Shown piece after piece: positions 37,661 to 46,888 of a stretch of DNA of 62,287 bases. Position 1 is the first letter of the stretch. Every line of letters begins with the position of its first letter. The stretch is from an uncultured Ruminiclostridium sp. (GTDB taxonomy: Bacteria > Bacillota > Clostridia > Oscillospirales > Ruminococcaceae). The stretch covers positions 1 to 62,287 of the forward strand of contig CANRFO010000013.1 of the NCBI GenBank assembly GCA_947629925.1. The letters are read 5' to 3'. Position numbers and translations under genes: made by a program. The notes under the pieces were generated by a model. That model searched no databases and had not been told where the DNA came from. It saw only the letters and a list, made by a program, of their open reading frames with translations.

Positions 37661-39415
37661 TTACTTGTGCAGATTGGAAGCCTTGTAAGAAGTATGCAGA
37701 ACTTCATGAGCCTTATGGCTGCCGGGTTCGCCAAGGAAGTTTTCATATACTTCCTTGATGTCGGGACTTTCATGAGATCTTCTGTAAGTTCTCACTTCAG
37801 AGTCGATATGGTACAGAGCCTTTGCTCTCTCCGCACGAATATCGGTGAAGTTGCGAACATCTGCGGGAACGATGACCTGACCGCCGCCGTTTACACAGCC
37901 GCCCGGGCAAGCCATTATCTCGATGAATGTGCATTCAAGCTCGCCGCTCTTTACCTTTTCAAGCAGTTCCTTTGCATTTGCAAGGCCCGAAGCCACAGCA
38001 ACGGTTATGTCCTTGCCTGCAACGTTGTAAGTAGCGATCTTAACGCCTTCAACGCCTCTTACTTCCTTGAATTCCAGAGGAGCGTCAGGATTTTCGCCTG
38101 TCAGTCTCCATACTGCGGTACGCAGAGCAGCTTCCATAACGCCGCCAGTTGCGCCGAATATAACAGCTGCACCTGTACCGTTGCCCATAGGATTGTCAAA
38201 TTCCTCATCAGGCAGTTCTCTGAAGCAAAGACCTGCCTTGTTTATCATCTTGACAAGCTCACGGGTGGTGATGGAGATGTCAAGGTCAGGATAACCAGAA
38301 GCGCTCTGATCCTCACGGCCTATCTCAAACTTCTTGGCAGTGCAGGGCATTACGGAAACGCTTACGATATTCTTGGGATCAACGCCCATCTTCTTTGCCC
38401 AGTAGGTCTTGATGATAGCGCCTGTCATCTGCTGAGGAGATTTGCAGGAGGACAGATTAGGAAGGAATTCGGGATAATAAGCCTCGCAGTATCTTACCCA
38501 GCCGGGTGAGCAGGAGGTTATCATAGGAAGAACTCCGCCGTTCTGAACTCTTTCGATAAGCTCGTTAGCTTCCTCAACGATAGTAAGGTCTGCGCCGAAG
38601 TTGGTATCAAATACAGCGTTAAAGCCCAGTCTGTGCAGTGAAGCCGCCAGCTTGCCTTCTACGTTCGTACCCATAGGATAGCCGAAGGCTTCGCCGATAG
38701 AAGCACGAACTGCGGGAGCGGTCTGAACGACTACTACCTTTTCGGGATCGTTTATTGCTTTCCAAACCTTGTCAGTATCGTCCTTTTCGTTAAGCGCGCC
38801 TGTGGGACAAACAGCGATACACTGACCGCAGGATACGCAGGAGGTATCAGCAAGATCCATATCGAAAGGACTTCCGATAGTGGACTTAAATCCGCGGTAG
38901 TTAGCGCCGATAACGCCTATGCCCTGAACATTAGTGCAGGCAGCCACACAACGGCGGCAGTTTATGCACTTGTTGTTGTCTCTGTACATATGAACAGCGC
39001 TGTAATCTATTTCATATTCGTTCTTAACGCCGTCGTAAGCGCTTTCGTATTCAACGCCCAGCTCTCTGCACAATGTCTGAAGCTCGCAGTTTCCGCTTCT
39101 TGAGCAGTAGAGGCAATCCTTCTTGTGATTGCTCAGCAGCAGTTCCAAAGTCATCTTTCTGCTTTCCAGAACAGCAGGGGAGTTGGTGAAAATGCTCTTA
39201 CCTTCGTCAAATTTTGAAATGGGGTACATACAGGAAGCAACAAGGCTTCTTGCGCCTGTCATTTCAACTACACATATACGGCATGCGCCTATTTCGTTGA
39301 TACCCTTGAGCCAGCAAAGAGTGGGGATTCTTATACCGTTCTTGCGTGCGGCTTCAAGTATGGTGGTACCCTCTTCAACGGAACAATCGATACCGTTAAT
39401 TTTAATATTAACCAT
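37661..39415 (-). CDS. hydA: [FeFe]-hydrogenase catalytic subunit, NADH-dependent trimeric type
   Basis: 584 residues. Domains in order: 2Fe-2S ferredoxin (C34-C67 region), the His-Cys3 cluster (HKKDCLYCSRSGNC), two 4Fe-4S sites (CINCRRCVAAC, CVSCGQCIAVCPTGAL), then the H-cluster with L1 TSCSPGW, L2 MPCTAKKFE and L3 MACPGGCVNGGGQ. All H-cluster cysteines are present. With HydB and HydC it forms the group A3 complex that makes H2 from NADH and reduced ferredoxin (electron confurcation) in the cytoplasm. Last gene of a five-gene operon. The maturases HydEFG are not in this window. Confidence 0.96.
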   Translation of the reverse strand: MVNIKINGIDCSVEEGTTILEAARKNGIRIPTLCWLKGINEIGACRICVVEMTGARSLVASCMYPISKFDEGKSIFTNSPAVLESRKMTLELLLSNHKKDCLYCSRSGNCELQTLCRELGVEYESAYDGVKNEYEIDYSAVHMYRDNNKCINCRRCVAACTNVQGIGVIGANYRGFKSTIGSPFDMDLADTSCVSCGQCIAVCPTGALNEKDDTDKVWKAINDPEKVVVVQTAPAVRASIGEAFGYPMGTNVEGKLAASLHRLGFNAVFDTNFGADLTIVEEANELIERVQNGGVLPMITSCSPGWVRYCEAYYPEFLPNLSSCKSPQQMTGAIIKTYWAKKMGVDPKNIVSVSVMPCTAKKFEIGREDQSASGYPDLDISITTRELVKMINKAGLCFRELPDEEFDNPMGNGTGAAVIFGATGGVMEAALRTAVWRLTGENPDAPLEFKEVRGVEGVKIATYNVAGKDITVAVASGLANAKELLEKVKSGELECTFIEIMACPGGCVNGGGQVIVPADVRNFTDIRAERAKALYHIDSEVRTYRRSHESPDIKEVYENFLGEPGSHKAHEVLHTSYKASNLHK

Positions 39416-39433
39416 AGTAATAATTCCTTTCTG

Positions 39434-41227
39434 TTATTCCTTGATAATGGCACCGAACTTGCACTTGCTCATGCAAGCGCCGCACTTGATGCACTTGTTG
39501 GGATCGATAGAATGAGGTTCCTTGACGGTGCCGCTGATAGCTCCTGCTGGGCAGGCTCTTGCGCAGGCTGTGCAGCCCTTGCACTTGTCGGCGACTATCT
39601 TGTACTGGAGCAGATCCTTGCAGACGCCCGCAGGACATTTCTTGTCAACAACATGAGCTATGTACTCATCTCTGAAGTAACGCAGAGTGGAAAGAACAGG
39701 GTTAGGAGCAGTCTGACCCAGACCGCACAGCGAGTTGTCCTTGATGTAGTAGCACAGCTTCTCCATCTTGTCAATATCCTCAAGAGTGCCTCTGCCGCTG
39801 GTGATCTTTTCAAGCAGCTCATAAAGGCGTTTTGTACCGATACGGCAGGGAGTACATTTACCGCAGGACTCATCAACGGTGAACTGCAGGAAGAACTTTG
39901 CGATATCCACCATACAGTTGTCCTCGTCCATTACGATAAGTCCGCCTGAACCCATCATCGAACCGATAGCGATAAGGTTATCGTAGTCTATCTGAACGTC
40001 CAGATGCTCGGTAGGGATACATCCGCCTGAAGGACCGCCTGTCTGAGCAGCCTTGAACTTCTTTCCGTTGGGGATACCGCCGCCTATCTCAAATACTATC
40101 TCACGCAGAGTAGTACCCATAGGAATTTCTACCAGACCTGTGTTGTTTATCTTGCCGCCCAATGCGAATACCTTTGTGCCCTTGGACTTTTCAGTACCCA
40201 TTGAAGCGAACCAGTCAGCGCCCTTCAGGATTATCTGAGGAACGTTTGCGTAGGTTTCAACGTTGTTAAGAACGGTAGGACGCTGGAACAGACCCTTTTC
40301 AGCAGGGAAAGGAGGACGGCAGCGAGGCTCGCCTCTCTTGCCTTCGATAGAGGTCATCAGCGCAGTTTCCTCACCGCATACGAAAGCGCCTGCGCCAAGA
40401 CGAATATCAAGGTCAAAGTCAAAGCCTGAATCGAAAATGTTCTTGCCCAGCAGTCCGTATTCACGAGCCTGTTTGATAGCGATCTGCAAACGCTTTACAG
40501 CGATAGGATATTCAGCACGGACGTAAATATAGCCCTGAGTTGCACCGATAGCATAGCCTGCGATAGCCATAGCCTCAATTACAACATGGGGGTCGCCTTC
40601 CAGAACGGAACGGTCCATAAATGCGCCGGGGTCGCCTTCGTCGGCGTTGCAACATACATATTTCTGTCCGCCGTCCTGAACGATCGTGCGAGCGAGCTGC
40701 CATTTCTTACCTGTGGGGAAACCTGCGCCGCCTCTGCCTCTCAGTCCGGAATCCAGAATAGTCTGGATAACCTGTTCAGGAGTCATCTCGGTGAGGACCT
40801 TACCCAGAGCCTGATAGCCGTCAACAGCTATGTACTCGTCGATATTTTCAGGGTTGATAACACCGCAGTTACGCAGAGCAACACGGTGCTGTTTCTTGTA
40901 GAAGTTAGTGTCGTTAAGCGCCTTAACGCCGTTTTCGGTGACGGTTTCGGTATAAAGCAGACGCTCAACGATCCTGCCCTTGAGCAGATGTTCGGAAACG
41001 ATCTCAGGAATATCGTCTACCTTTACCATTGAGTAGAAGCAGCCCTCAGGATAGATTATCATTATGGGACCCAGAGCGCAAAGACCGAAGCAGCCGGTCC
41101 TTACGACGTTTACTTCTTCCTCAAGACCGTTTTTCTTGATTTCCTCATGAAGCTTTTCCACGATAGCGGGGCTTCCGGAGGAAGTACAGCCTGTACCACC
41201 ACAGACCAGAACGTGAGAACGATACAT
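39434..41227 (-). CDS. hydB: Hydrogenase flavin subunit HydB (NuoF-like)
   Basis: 597 residues. N-terminal thioredoxin-like 2Fe-2S domain (CGGTGCTSSGSP, then CFGLCALGP), NuoF core with FMN/NADH site (GRGGAGFPTGKKW) and the 4Fe-4S ligands ESCGKCTPCRIGTKR, then two C-terminal 4Fe-4S ferredoxin motifs (CKGCTACARACPAGAI, CIKCGACMSKCKFGAI). It exchanges electrons between NAD(H), ferredoxin and HydA. Spacing to hydA is 18 nt. Confidence 0.96.
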   Translation of the reverse strand: MYRSHVLVCGGTGCTSSGSPAIVEKLHEEIKKNGLEEEVNVVRTGCFGLCALGPIMIIYPEGCFYSMVKVDDIPEIVSEHLLKGRIVERLLYTETVTENGVKALNDTNFYKKQHRVALRNCGVINPENIDEYIAVDGYQALGKVLTEMTPEQVIQTILDSGLRGRGGAGFPTGKKWQLARTIVQDGGQKYVCCNADEGDPGAFMDRSVLEGDPHVVIEAMAIAGYAIGATQGYIYVRAEYPIAVKRLQIAIKQAREYGLLGKNIFDSGFDFDLDIRLGAGAFVCGEETALMTSIEGKRGEPRCRPPFPAEKGLFQRPTVLNNVETYANVPQIILKGADWFASMGTEKSKGTKVFALGGKINNTGLVEIPMGTTLREIVFEIGGGIPNGKKFKAAQTGGPSGGCIPTEHLDVQIDYDNLIAIGSMMGSGGLIVMDEDNCMVDIAKFFLQFTVDESCGKCTPCRIGTKRLYELLEKITSGRGTLEDIDKMEKLCYYIKDNSLCGLGQTAPNPVLSTLRYFRDEYIAHVVDKKCPAGVCKDLLQYKIVADKCKGCTACARACPAGAISGTVKEPHSIDPNKCIKCGACMSKCKFGAIIKE

Positions 41228-41246
41228 AAGTTTTTCTCCCTCCTAA

Positions 41247-41621
41247 TTATGATACATCGGAATTTCCGATAGTGTATTCTGCAACAACAGTACCTCTCAT
41301 AAGGTGCTGTTCGACCACTTTTTTAGCCTTTTCTGCGGTCATCTTGATGTAGGTGACCTTTTCGCCGTCGGGAGTGGTTACCTCAACGATAGGTTCATAC
41401 TGGCAAAGACCGATGCAGCCGGTCTGTGTGACAGATACGTCCTGTAATTTATGCTCCTGAACAAGATTGGAAAAAGCAGTGAGAACAGGGCGAGCGCCTG
41501 CTGCGATACCGCAGGTCGCCATACCAACAACAACTCTTGTTCCCGCATGGGATTCGTTGCGCAGGTCAACCTGGCTCTGCATTTTTTCCTTGATTGCCTG
41601 AAGCTCTGCTAAGGTTTTCAT
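41247..41621 (-). CDS. Thioredoxin-like 2Fe-2S ferredoxin of hydrogenase operon
   Basis: 124 residues from ATG 41621, after GAAAGGAAATACG; an upstream TTG at 41639 has no site. Cluster ligands fit the NuoE-like 2Fe-2S fold: VGMATCGIAAGARP and TQTGCIGLCQYEP. Small proteins of this kind stand between HydC and HydB in Clostridia operons and probably carry electrons or help assemble the complex; the role is not settled. Confidence 0.88.
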   Translation of the reverse strand: MKTLAELQAIKEKMQSQVDLRNESHAGTRVVVGMATCGIAAGARPVLTAFSNLVQEHKLQDVSVTQTGCIGLCQYEPIVEVTTPDGEKVTYIKMTAEKAKKVVEQHLMRGTVVAEYTIGNSDVS

Positions 41622-41635
41622 AAGCGTATTTCCTT

Positions 41636-42190
41636 TCAAAAAGTTTTGTCTTTGTTGATCTCATCGGTGTTTTCCCGTAAAAATCCCCTTATGTACTCAG
41701 CTACATCGGGATTATCCAGCGGGATACCTCCGAGCATATCTTTCATTTGCACGGTGTCAAGCTCAAAGCCCTCGCCGTCCACGCTGTACTTGTAGATAAA
41801 ATCAATATCCGTATTATAAAGCACCAGCGTCTCAACAGTTGACGGCATATCTCCCAGCGGCATACGGTCTATGCTGTCAAGAACATATTCCGCATTGACC
41901 TCAGTCCCTTTTCCTTTTTCGGAGGAAATATTGAAATGTCCTCCCGTCATTTCCGCGCTCATCTTGAAGAACGGAACTCCAAGTCCCACTTTTCTGGTAG
42001 TCCTTGTAGTGTAAAAGGGGTCGGTGACCTTGTTCACGGTGTCCTCGTCCATTCCGCAGCCGTTATCCTTAATGTTTATCGTCAGCCTGTTTTCGGCGGT
42101 GGATATATCAACGGATATCTCAATAAGGGAGGCTTTTGCCTTTACGCTGTTCTGAGCTATGTCCAGAACATTAAGTGACAGCTCTGTCAT
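41636..42190 (-). CDS. GHKL ATPase-domain protein of hydrogenase operon
   Basis: 184 residues. Contains a histidine-kinase-type ATPase fold: N box LDIAQNSVKAKA, G1 IKDNGCGMDEDTV, and GLGVPFFKMSAEMTGGHF with the G2 region. It lacks a phospho-acceptor His domain, so it resembles anti-sigma or standalone GHKL proteins. Its ATG overlaps the hydC stop by 1 nt. It is common in these hydrogenase operons; function unknown. Confidence 0.85.
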   Translation of the reverse strand: MTELSLNVLDIAQNSVKAKASLIEISVDISTAENRLTINIKDNGCGMDEDTVNKVTDPFYTTRTTRKVGLGVPFFKMSAEMTGGHFNISSEKGKGTEVNAEYVLDSIDRMPLGDMPSTVETLVLYNTDIDFIYKYSVDGEGFELDTVQMKDMLGGIPLDNPDVAEYIRGFLRENTDEINKDKTF

Positions 42191-42690
42191 TACTCGTACT
42201 TTGCGAGAATGTCACGAAGCTCCTGCTCGTTGCCCGTCAGCTTGCCGTAAACGTCGTCGTTGACGGTCATAACGGGAGCAAGACCGCAGGCGCCTATGCA
42301 GCGGCAGTCGTCAAGTGAGAATTTTCCGTCGGAAGTGATCTCACCGCCGCCTATGCCGAGAATTGACTGGAGCTTGTCAAAAACAACTCCCGATCCCTTA
42401 ACATAGCAGGCAGTTCCGAGACAAACGGAAATTTTGTACTTGCCCTTTGGGTTGAGTGAAAACTGAGAGTAGAAGGTGGAGACCCCGTAAACCTTTTCCA
42501 TCGGGATACCCATTTTCTGGGAGATCATCTCCTGCACTTCGATAGGGAGATAGCCGTAGATGTCCTGCGCCTTCTGAAGCACGGGCATCAGAGCGCCGGG
42601 ATCATCGCGATGCTCCTCAATAACGGCCATGAGTTCCTGTTCCTGCTCCGCGGTTCCGGCGAAGGGAACGGCGCATTTTTTTTGAGCCAT
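42190..42690 (-). CDS. hydC: Hydrogenase subunit HydC (NuoE-like)
   Basis: 166 residues. Helical N-terminus then thioredoxin-like 2Fe-2S fold with ligands CLGTACYVKGS and CRCIGACGLAP. It is the small NADH-side subunit of the bifurcating hydrogenase. First gene of the operon, AAGGAGG before ATG. Confidence 0.93.
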   Translation of the reverse strand: MAQKKCAVPFAGTAEQEQELMAVIEEHRDDPGALMPVLQKAQDIYGYLPIEVQEMISQKMGIPMEKVYGVSTFYSQFSLNPKGKYKISVCLGTACYVKGSGVVFDKLQSILGIGGGEITSDGKFSLDDCRCIGACGLAPVMTVNDDVYGKLTGNEQELRDILAKYE

Positions 42691-42716
42691 AAGTCAGCCT
42701 CCTTATAAATTATCAT

Positions 42717-42905
42717 AAAGCGGTCGCACCGCCTTAAATACGTTATGACAAAGACAAAGCCCTGCGCAAATAACTGTGCAAGGACCCTTTGGAAGTCAAT
42801 ACCTCATAACATCACAATTATAACATATCCAAGCGAAAAAATCCACACTTTAAGCCTCCAAGCTTCCGTAAAATTTATAATATAATTTTTGTGCATATTG
42901 TGCAA
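42717..42905 (-). promoter_or_regulatory. Candidate promoter and leader of hydrogenase operon
   Basis: On minus, TTGCAC (42905-42900), 17-nt spacer, TATTAT (42882-42877). TGCACAA occurs twice, 2 nt apart, over the -35 (42904-42889 region), a possible regulator site. The leader of about 180 nt ends with the hairpin AAGGCGGT-GCG-ACCGCTTT (42735-42717) just before the ribosome binding site. The site does not match the Rex consensus. Confidence 0.45.
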
Positions 42906-42941
42906 AAATCGACAAAAAGAGTACAGTTTTCTCACAACAAT

Positions 42942-42970
42942 TTGACAAATCAGGAGAATAATGTTAAAAT
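42942..42970 (+). promoter_or_regulatory. Promoter of GH13/HAD/tautomerase genes
   Basis: TTGACA (42942-42947), 17-nt spacer, TAAAAT (42965-42970); CAGGAGGAA before ATG 43047. The 356-bp intergenic region holds only this and the divergent hydrogenase promoter. Confidence 0.7.
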
Positions 42971-43046
42971 CAGTATTGACTTTTTTACAAAAAAGCGAGA
43001 AACTTAATAATGTCCCCAATTTCAGGGCATTTTTCAGGAGGAATTT

Positions 43047-44357
43047 ATGAACTGGTACGACAGATCGGCATTTTATCACATTTATCCGCTGGGCTTTTGC
43101 GGAGCGCCAAAGGAAAACGACTTTACAAGCGAGCCTCAGCATCGTATATTGAAAGTCCTTGACGTGATACCTCATATAAAGGAATGTAATTTCAACGCAG
43201 TATATTTCGGACCTATCTTTGAGTCCTCTCGACACGGCTACGACACAGCCGACTATCTGACGCCTGACCGCCGCTTGGGAACTGACGAGGATTTCAAAAA
43301 GGTTTTTGACGCCTTGCATGAAAACGGCATAAGAGTGATAATCGACGGCGTTTTCAATCATGTGGGCAGGGAATTCTGGGCGTTTAAAGACGTTCGTCAA
43401 AACGGCTTTGGCAGTCGTTATAAAGACTGGTTCCACGTTCGTGACGGCGGAAGTCCCTTCGGTGACCCTTTCTTCTACGAGGGCTGGGAAGGTCATTATG
43501 AGCTGGTAAAGCTGAATCTTTACAATCCTGAGGTAAAAAATTACATAAAGGACTGCATAACCAAATGGCGTGAAAAATACGGCATTGACGGACTTCGTCT
43601 TGATGTTGCCTACTGCCTTGAGGAAAACTTTCTTAAAGAGCTCCACGGTCACTGCAAGTGGCTTTCCGAGGATTTCTGGCTTATGGGTGAAACTCTTCAC
43701 GGCGACTATAACCGCTGGGCAAATCCGCAAATGCTTGACAGCGTAACGAACTACGAGTGCTACAAGGGTCTGTTCTCCAGCTTTAACGACCTGAATATGT
43801 TTGAGATAGCCCATTCTCTTAACCGTCAGTTCGGCAGTGAGAACTGGTGCCTTTACCGCGGCAAGAACCTTTACAGCTTTGTCGATAACCACGACGTTTC
43901 AAGAATTGCCACAATGCTGAAAACCAAAGAGCATTTGCCCCTGATATATTCGCTCCTTTTCACAATGCCCGGTATCCCGTCGGTATATTACGGCAGTGAA
44001 TACGGCTGGGAGGGCGACAAAAACCATGGCGATGACGCTCTTCGTCCCGAATTTCAGCTCCAGCCCGACACCGACCTCACCAAGCATATTGCGGCGCTTG
44101 CAAAGCTGAGGACAAACAGCGACGTGCTTGCTCTTGGCAGCTACAATCAGCTCCAGCTTACCAACCGCCAGTACGCCTTTGCCCGCACACTTGACGGAAA
44201 GCGTGTTATAACCGTCATCAACGCCAACAGTTCAGATTTTACATTTAATCTGAACATAGGTGGAACGTTCATCAATATCTTTATAGATGAACAGGCTGAC
44301 CTTTCCCAGCCTTTGACATTAAAGCCGTACACTTCATATATATTCGAGGAAAAATAA
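43047..44357 (+). CDS. GH13 alpha-amylase family glycosidase
   Basis: 436 residues, a compact GH13 with catalytic barrel and a short C-terminal beta domain. The four conserved regions are present: DGVFNHVG, GLRLDVA (nucleophile Asp), GETLHGD (acid Glu) and FVDNHDVSR. No signal peptide, so it acts inside the cell on maltodextrin or similar alpha-glucans. Followed 3 nt later by a beta-phosphoglucomutase-like HAD gene, which fits intracellular maltodextrin use. Confidence 0.92.
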   Translation: MNWYDRSAFYHIYPLGFCGAPKENDFTSEPQHRILKVLDVIPHIKECNFNAVYFGPIFESSRHGYDTADYLTPDRRLGTDEDFKKVFDALHENGIRVIIDGVFNHVGREFWAFKDVRQNGFGSRYKDWFHVRDGGSPFGDPFFYEGWEGHYELVKLNLYNPEVKNYIKDCITKWREKYGIDGLRLDVAYCLEENFLKELHGHCKWLSEDFWLMGETLHGDYNRWANPQMLDSVTNYECYKGLFSSFNDLNMFEIAHSLNRQFGSENWCLYRGKNLYSFVDNHDVSRIATMLKTKEHLPLIYSLLFTMPGIPSVYYGSEYGWEGDKNHGDDALRPEFQLQPDTDLTKHIAALAKLRTNSDVLALGSYNQLQLTNRQYAFARTLDGKRVITVINANSSDFTFNLNIGGTFINIFIDEQADLSQPLTLKPYTSYIFEEK

Positions 44358-44360
44358 TAA

Positions 44361-45020
44361 ATGATACAAGCGTTACTTTTGGATATGGACGGGACAATTC
44401 TTGACACCGAGCGGATAAACAAGATCTGCTGGCAGAAAGCTATGTCGGAAACAGGCTATCATTTTGAGGAAAAGGTTTATTTTGACCTTATCGGTCTTAA
44501 CGACAACAGCACCTGCAAATATTTTCAGGATAATTTCAGTTTCACGAAAGAACAGTTCGTTAAAATGCGCGATACCGCCTGCGAGTATGCAAGGGCATAT
44601 AAAAAGGAACACGGCGTTCCCGTAAAGCAAGGCTTTATTCAGCTTTCTGACTATCTTATTTCCAACAGAATAAAAGCCGCTGCCGTCACTTCTTCCACCC
44701 GCCTTGAGGCGCAGCATAATTTTCAGGGCGCAGGAATTGAAGACCGCTTTGACGTTATAATAGGAGGCGATTGCGTAACGGCAGGGAAACCCTCTCCTGA
44801 ACCGTATCTTAAAGCCGCTGAAGCATTGGGACTTTCGCCTGAAGAATGTCTTGCGGTGGAGGACAGCGCCAACGGTATACGCTCCGCCCACGCCGCAGGG
44901 ATAAAATGCGTTTATATAAAGGATATAGCTGATATTTCCGAAGACGTAAAGGCTCTTGCCGCATATCAGACTACCTCCCTTGACAAAATAATAAACATTA
45001 TCGGTGAGCTTGACCGATAA
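44361..45020 (+). CDS. HAD-family phosphatase/beta-phosphoglucomutase-like
   Basis: 219 residues. DMDGTILDTE holds the nucleophile and acid Asp, TSSTR is motif II, GKPSPEPYLKAAE motif III (Lys), and VEDSANGIRSAHAAG motif IV. Cap domain as in beta-PGM and sugar phosphatases. Immediately after the GH13 gene, so a sugar phosphate is a likely substrate. Confidence 0.88.
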   Translation: MIQALLLDMDGTILDTERINKICWQKAMSETGYHFEEKVYFDLIGLNDNSTCKYFQDNFSFTKEQFVKMRDTACEYARAYKKEHGVPVKQGFIQLSDYLISNRIKAAAVTSSTRLEAQHNFQGAGIEDRFDVIIGGDCVTAGKPSPEPYLKAAEALGLSPEECLAVEDSANGIRSAHAAGIKCVYIKDIADISEDVKALAAYQTTSLDKIINIIGELDR

Positions 45021-45047
45021 AATAAATTTAAAAAAGGAGAAACCAAA

Positions 45048-45284
45048 ATGCCGCATATCGGAATAAAAATGCTTGAGGGCAGAACCGAAGAACAAAAGAA
45101 AAAAGCCGCAGAGGCGGTAAAGAACGCTCTTGCCGACGCTCTGGGAATGGGCGATCATTACATCACAGTGACTATCGAGGACTTTAACGCTGAAGAATGG
45201 CAGAACGTATTCAAGACCGAAGTGACCGACAAGTCCGACAAGGTCTACGTCAAGCCCAAGTATGACCCCAAAAGCCTTCTGTAA
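45048..45284 (+). CDS. Tautomerase-family protein (Pro-1 type)
   Basis: 78 residues. After Met removal the N-terminus is Pro (MPHIGIKMLEGRTEEQKKKA), the catalytic base of 4-oxalocrotonate tautomerase enzymes. Slightly longer than the 62-residue classic form. Third gene of the GH13 unit, 27 nt after the HAD gene; substrate unknown. Confidence 0.85.
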   Translation: MPHIGIKMLEGRTEEQKKKAAEAVKNALADALGMGDHYITVTIEDFNAEEWQNVFKTEVTDKSDKVYVKPKYDPKSLL

Positions 45285-45346
45285 AAACAGAAGGAACTAC
45301 TCCTGCATAAAAAAGCAGACATTCGGGCAGTCCCGCATAAAACAGC

Positions 45347-45378
45347 AAAAAGCAGACGTAAAAACGTCTGCTTTTTGT
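45347..45378 (+). terminator. Rho-independent terminator
   Basis: AAAAAGCAGACGT (45347-45359) pairs with ACGTCTGCTTTTT (45364-45376). Confidence 0.85.
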
Positions 45379-45428
45379 GTATAGAAGTGCGCATATTAAA
45401 TTCATCTTACAGATAAATCGGAATTTGC

Positions 45429-46016
45429 CTAAGTGTGTTGCCTATTCGCACGCTGACGAAAATCATCTCGGATATATCCGTAAATATTGTAAGTGCAGTA
45501 GTTATTGACCATCTTTCCGTTTCTGATACAGCCTTCAAGTGTAAATCCGCATTTCTTTAAAACTGCATTTGACGCCATGTTTTCTACGTCTGCTTCTGCA
45601 TGCAATCTGTCCAACGTTGTTTCTGAAAAGATAAAATTCACAACTTTGGTTAATGCCTCGGTACAAACGCCTTGGTTCCAGCAGGTAGGATTTATTCTAT
45701 ATGCGATCTTACCCAGTCTGTCATTTTCTACATCGAATACTTCTATAATTCCAATTACTCTATGATTCTCTTTACTTTCAATCCCCCATATGAAATCATG
45801 GGATGGTTTGCGCTTAACATGTGGTCTTGGGTCAACAAACAGAAATTCCGGATTTTTCTCGTCTTTGTTTGCAGAGCGTCCCCAATATTGATAAACAATG
45901 TCCAACCCCAACCATTCACGTAAATCGTCAATATCATCTGGTGTTAGTTTGCGCAAAAATAACCGTTCTGTTTCAAGTTCAGGAATCCACAAATATTCTT
46001 TTAACATAAATTTCAC
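45429..46016 (-). CDS. GNAT N-acetyltransferase (RimJ/RimL-like)
   Basis: 195 residues. ETERLFLRKLTPDDIDDLRE starts the acetyltransf_3 fold; RINPTCWNQGVCTEALTKVV holds the acetyl-CoA loop (Q-x-x-G-x-A region, here NQGVCTEA) and ASNAVLKKCGFTLEG the end of the fold. Acetylates a protein N-terminus or small amine; substrate unknown. Confidence 0.87.
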   Translation of the reverse strand: MKFMLKEYLWIPELETERLFLRKLTPDDIDDLREWLGLDIVYQYWGRSANKDEKNPEFLFVDPRPHVKRKPSHDFIWGIESKENHRVIGIIEVFDVENDRLGKIAYRINPTCWNQGVCTEALTKVVNFIFSETTLDRLHAEADVENMASNAVLKKCGFTLEGCIRNGKMVNNYCTYNIYGYIRDDFRQRANRQHT

Positions 46017-46084
46017 CTATTATCATTTGTAAAATTTTTCTTCTGTTATCATTCTCGTAGAGAAAAATTCTCCGATTTTTCGCC

Positions 46085-46873
46085 TTATTTATTTTTATCT
46101 TCCGACGGATCTCCCCGCCTTGCTGTCTGCGCAAAATAAGTCCCTTTCAGCATCAGCTTTGACGGCGCCGCCTTTGAAATAACAGCCAGCGCTTTTATCT
46201 CCGCCTTGGGAATTATCACCGTTTTTCCCTTGAACATTTCTTCGATAGCATACTCCGCGACTTCAGCGGCAGTGGCTCCGCCTATGGCAAATTCCGCTCC
46301 CGCCACCTTGTTGAATTCTGTATCAACAGGTCCCGGACACAATGCGCCCACATAAACGTTTTTCCCGTCGTGCCTCAGTTCTTCGCCTATCGCCTTTGTA
46401 AGCTGCAAAACATAGTTTTTGCTCGCATAATAGGTAGCCATAAGCGGTCCCGCCATAAATCCCGCAATCGACGCCACGTTAAGGATAAAGCCGTAATCTC
46501 TCTTTCTGAAATCCTGCAAAAACAGCTTTGTCAGTATATGCACAGCTTTTATATTGGTATCTATCATCTCCAGCTCTCTGTCAAGCTCTGTTTCGTGGAA
46601 TTTTCCGAACAGCCCGAATCCCGCATTGTTGATGACGATATCCACATTAAGCCGCTTTACCTCATCATAAAGCGCCTTGCATTCCTCCGCCTTTGACAGG
46701 TCCTTGCATATCAGCTTCACCTTTATATCACTGAAAAGAGCTATCCTGCTTTTCAGTTCTTTCAGCCTGTCTCCGCGCCTTGCCACCAGAATAAGGTTAA
46801 ATCCCCGACTTGCCAGATTTTTCGCAAGCTCCTGACCAATGCCCGAGCTTGCTCCTGTAATAAGCGCTATCAT
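46085..46873 (-). CDS. Short-chain dehydrogenase/reductase
   Basis: 262 residues. TGASSGIGQELAKNL (about 6-20) is the Rossmann cofactor loop, NNAG the structural motif, and the Ser-Tyr-Lys set is in NVASIAGFMAGPLMATYYASK (Tyr and Lys of YxxxK). The basic residue pattern (ARRGDR) suggests NADP. Substrate unknown. 15 nt follow the ogt stop. Confidence 0.9.
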   Translation of the reverse strand: MIALITGASSGIGQELAKNLASRGFNLILVARRGDRLKELKSRIALFSDIKVKLICKDLSKAEECKALYDEVKRLNVDIVINNAGFGLFGKFHETELDRELEMIDTNIKAVHILTKLFLQDFRKRDYGFILNVASIAGFMAGPLMATYYASKNYVLQLTKAIGEELRHDGKNVYVGALCPGPVDTEFNKVAGAEFAIGGATAAEVAEYAIEEMFKGKTVIIPKAEIKALAVISKAAPSKLMLKGTYFAQTARRGDPSEDKNK

Positions 46874-46888
46874 AATATTTTCCTTTCT

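Noticed and set aside
37622-38509. Open frame of 295 codons on plus, opposite hydA
   Set aside because: Starts in the hydA terminator and runs antisense through the H-cluster region; a codon-bias artefact.
42877-42905. Rex operator for the hydrogenase operon
   Set aside because: Expected for NADH-linked genes, but no TTGTnAAnnnnTTnACAA match was found; only a TGCACAA direct repeat.
42804-43892. Long open frame (362 codons) on minus, opposite the GH13 gene
   Set aside because: It is antisense to a gene with all four GH13 catalytic regions, lacks a ribosome binding site and has low-quality, hydrophobic/Val-rich composition.
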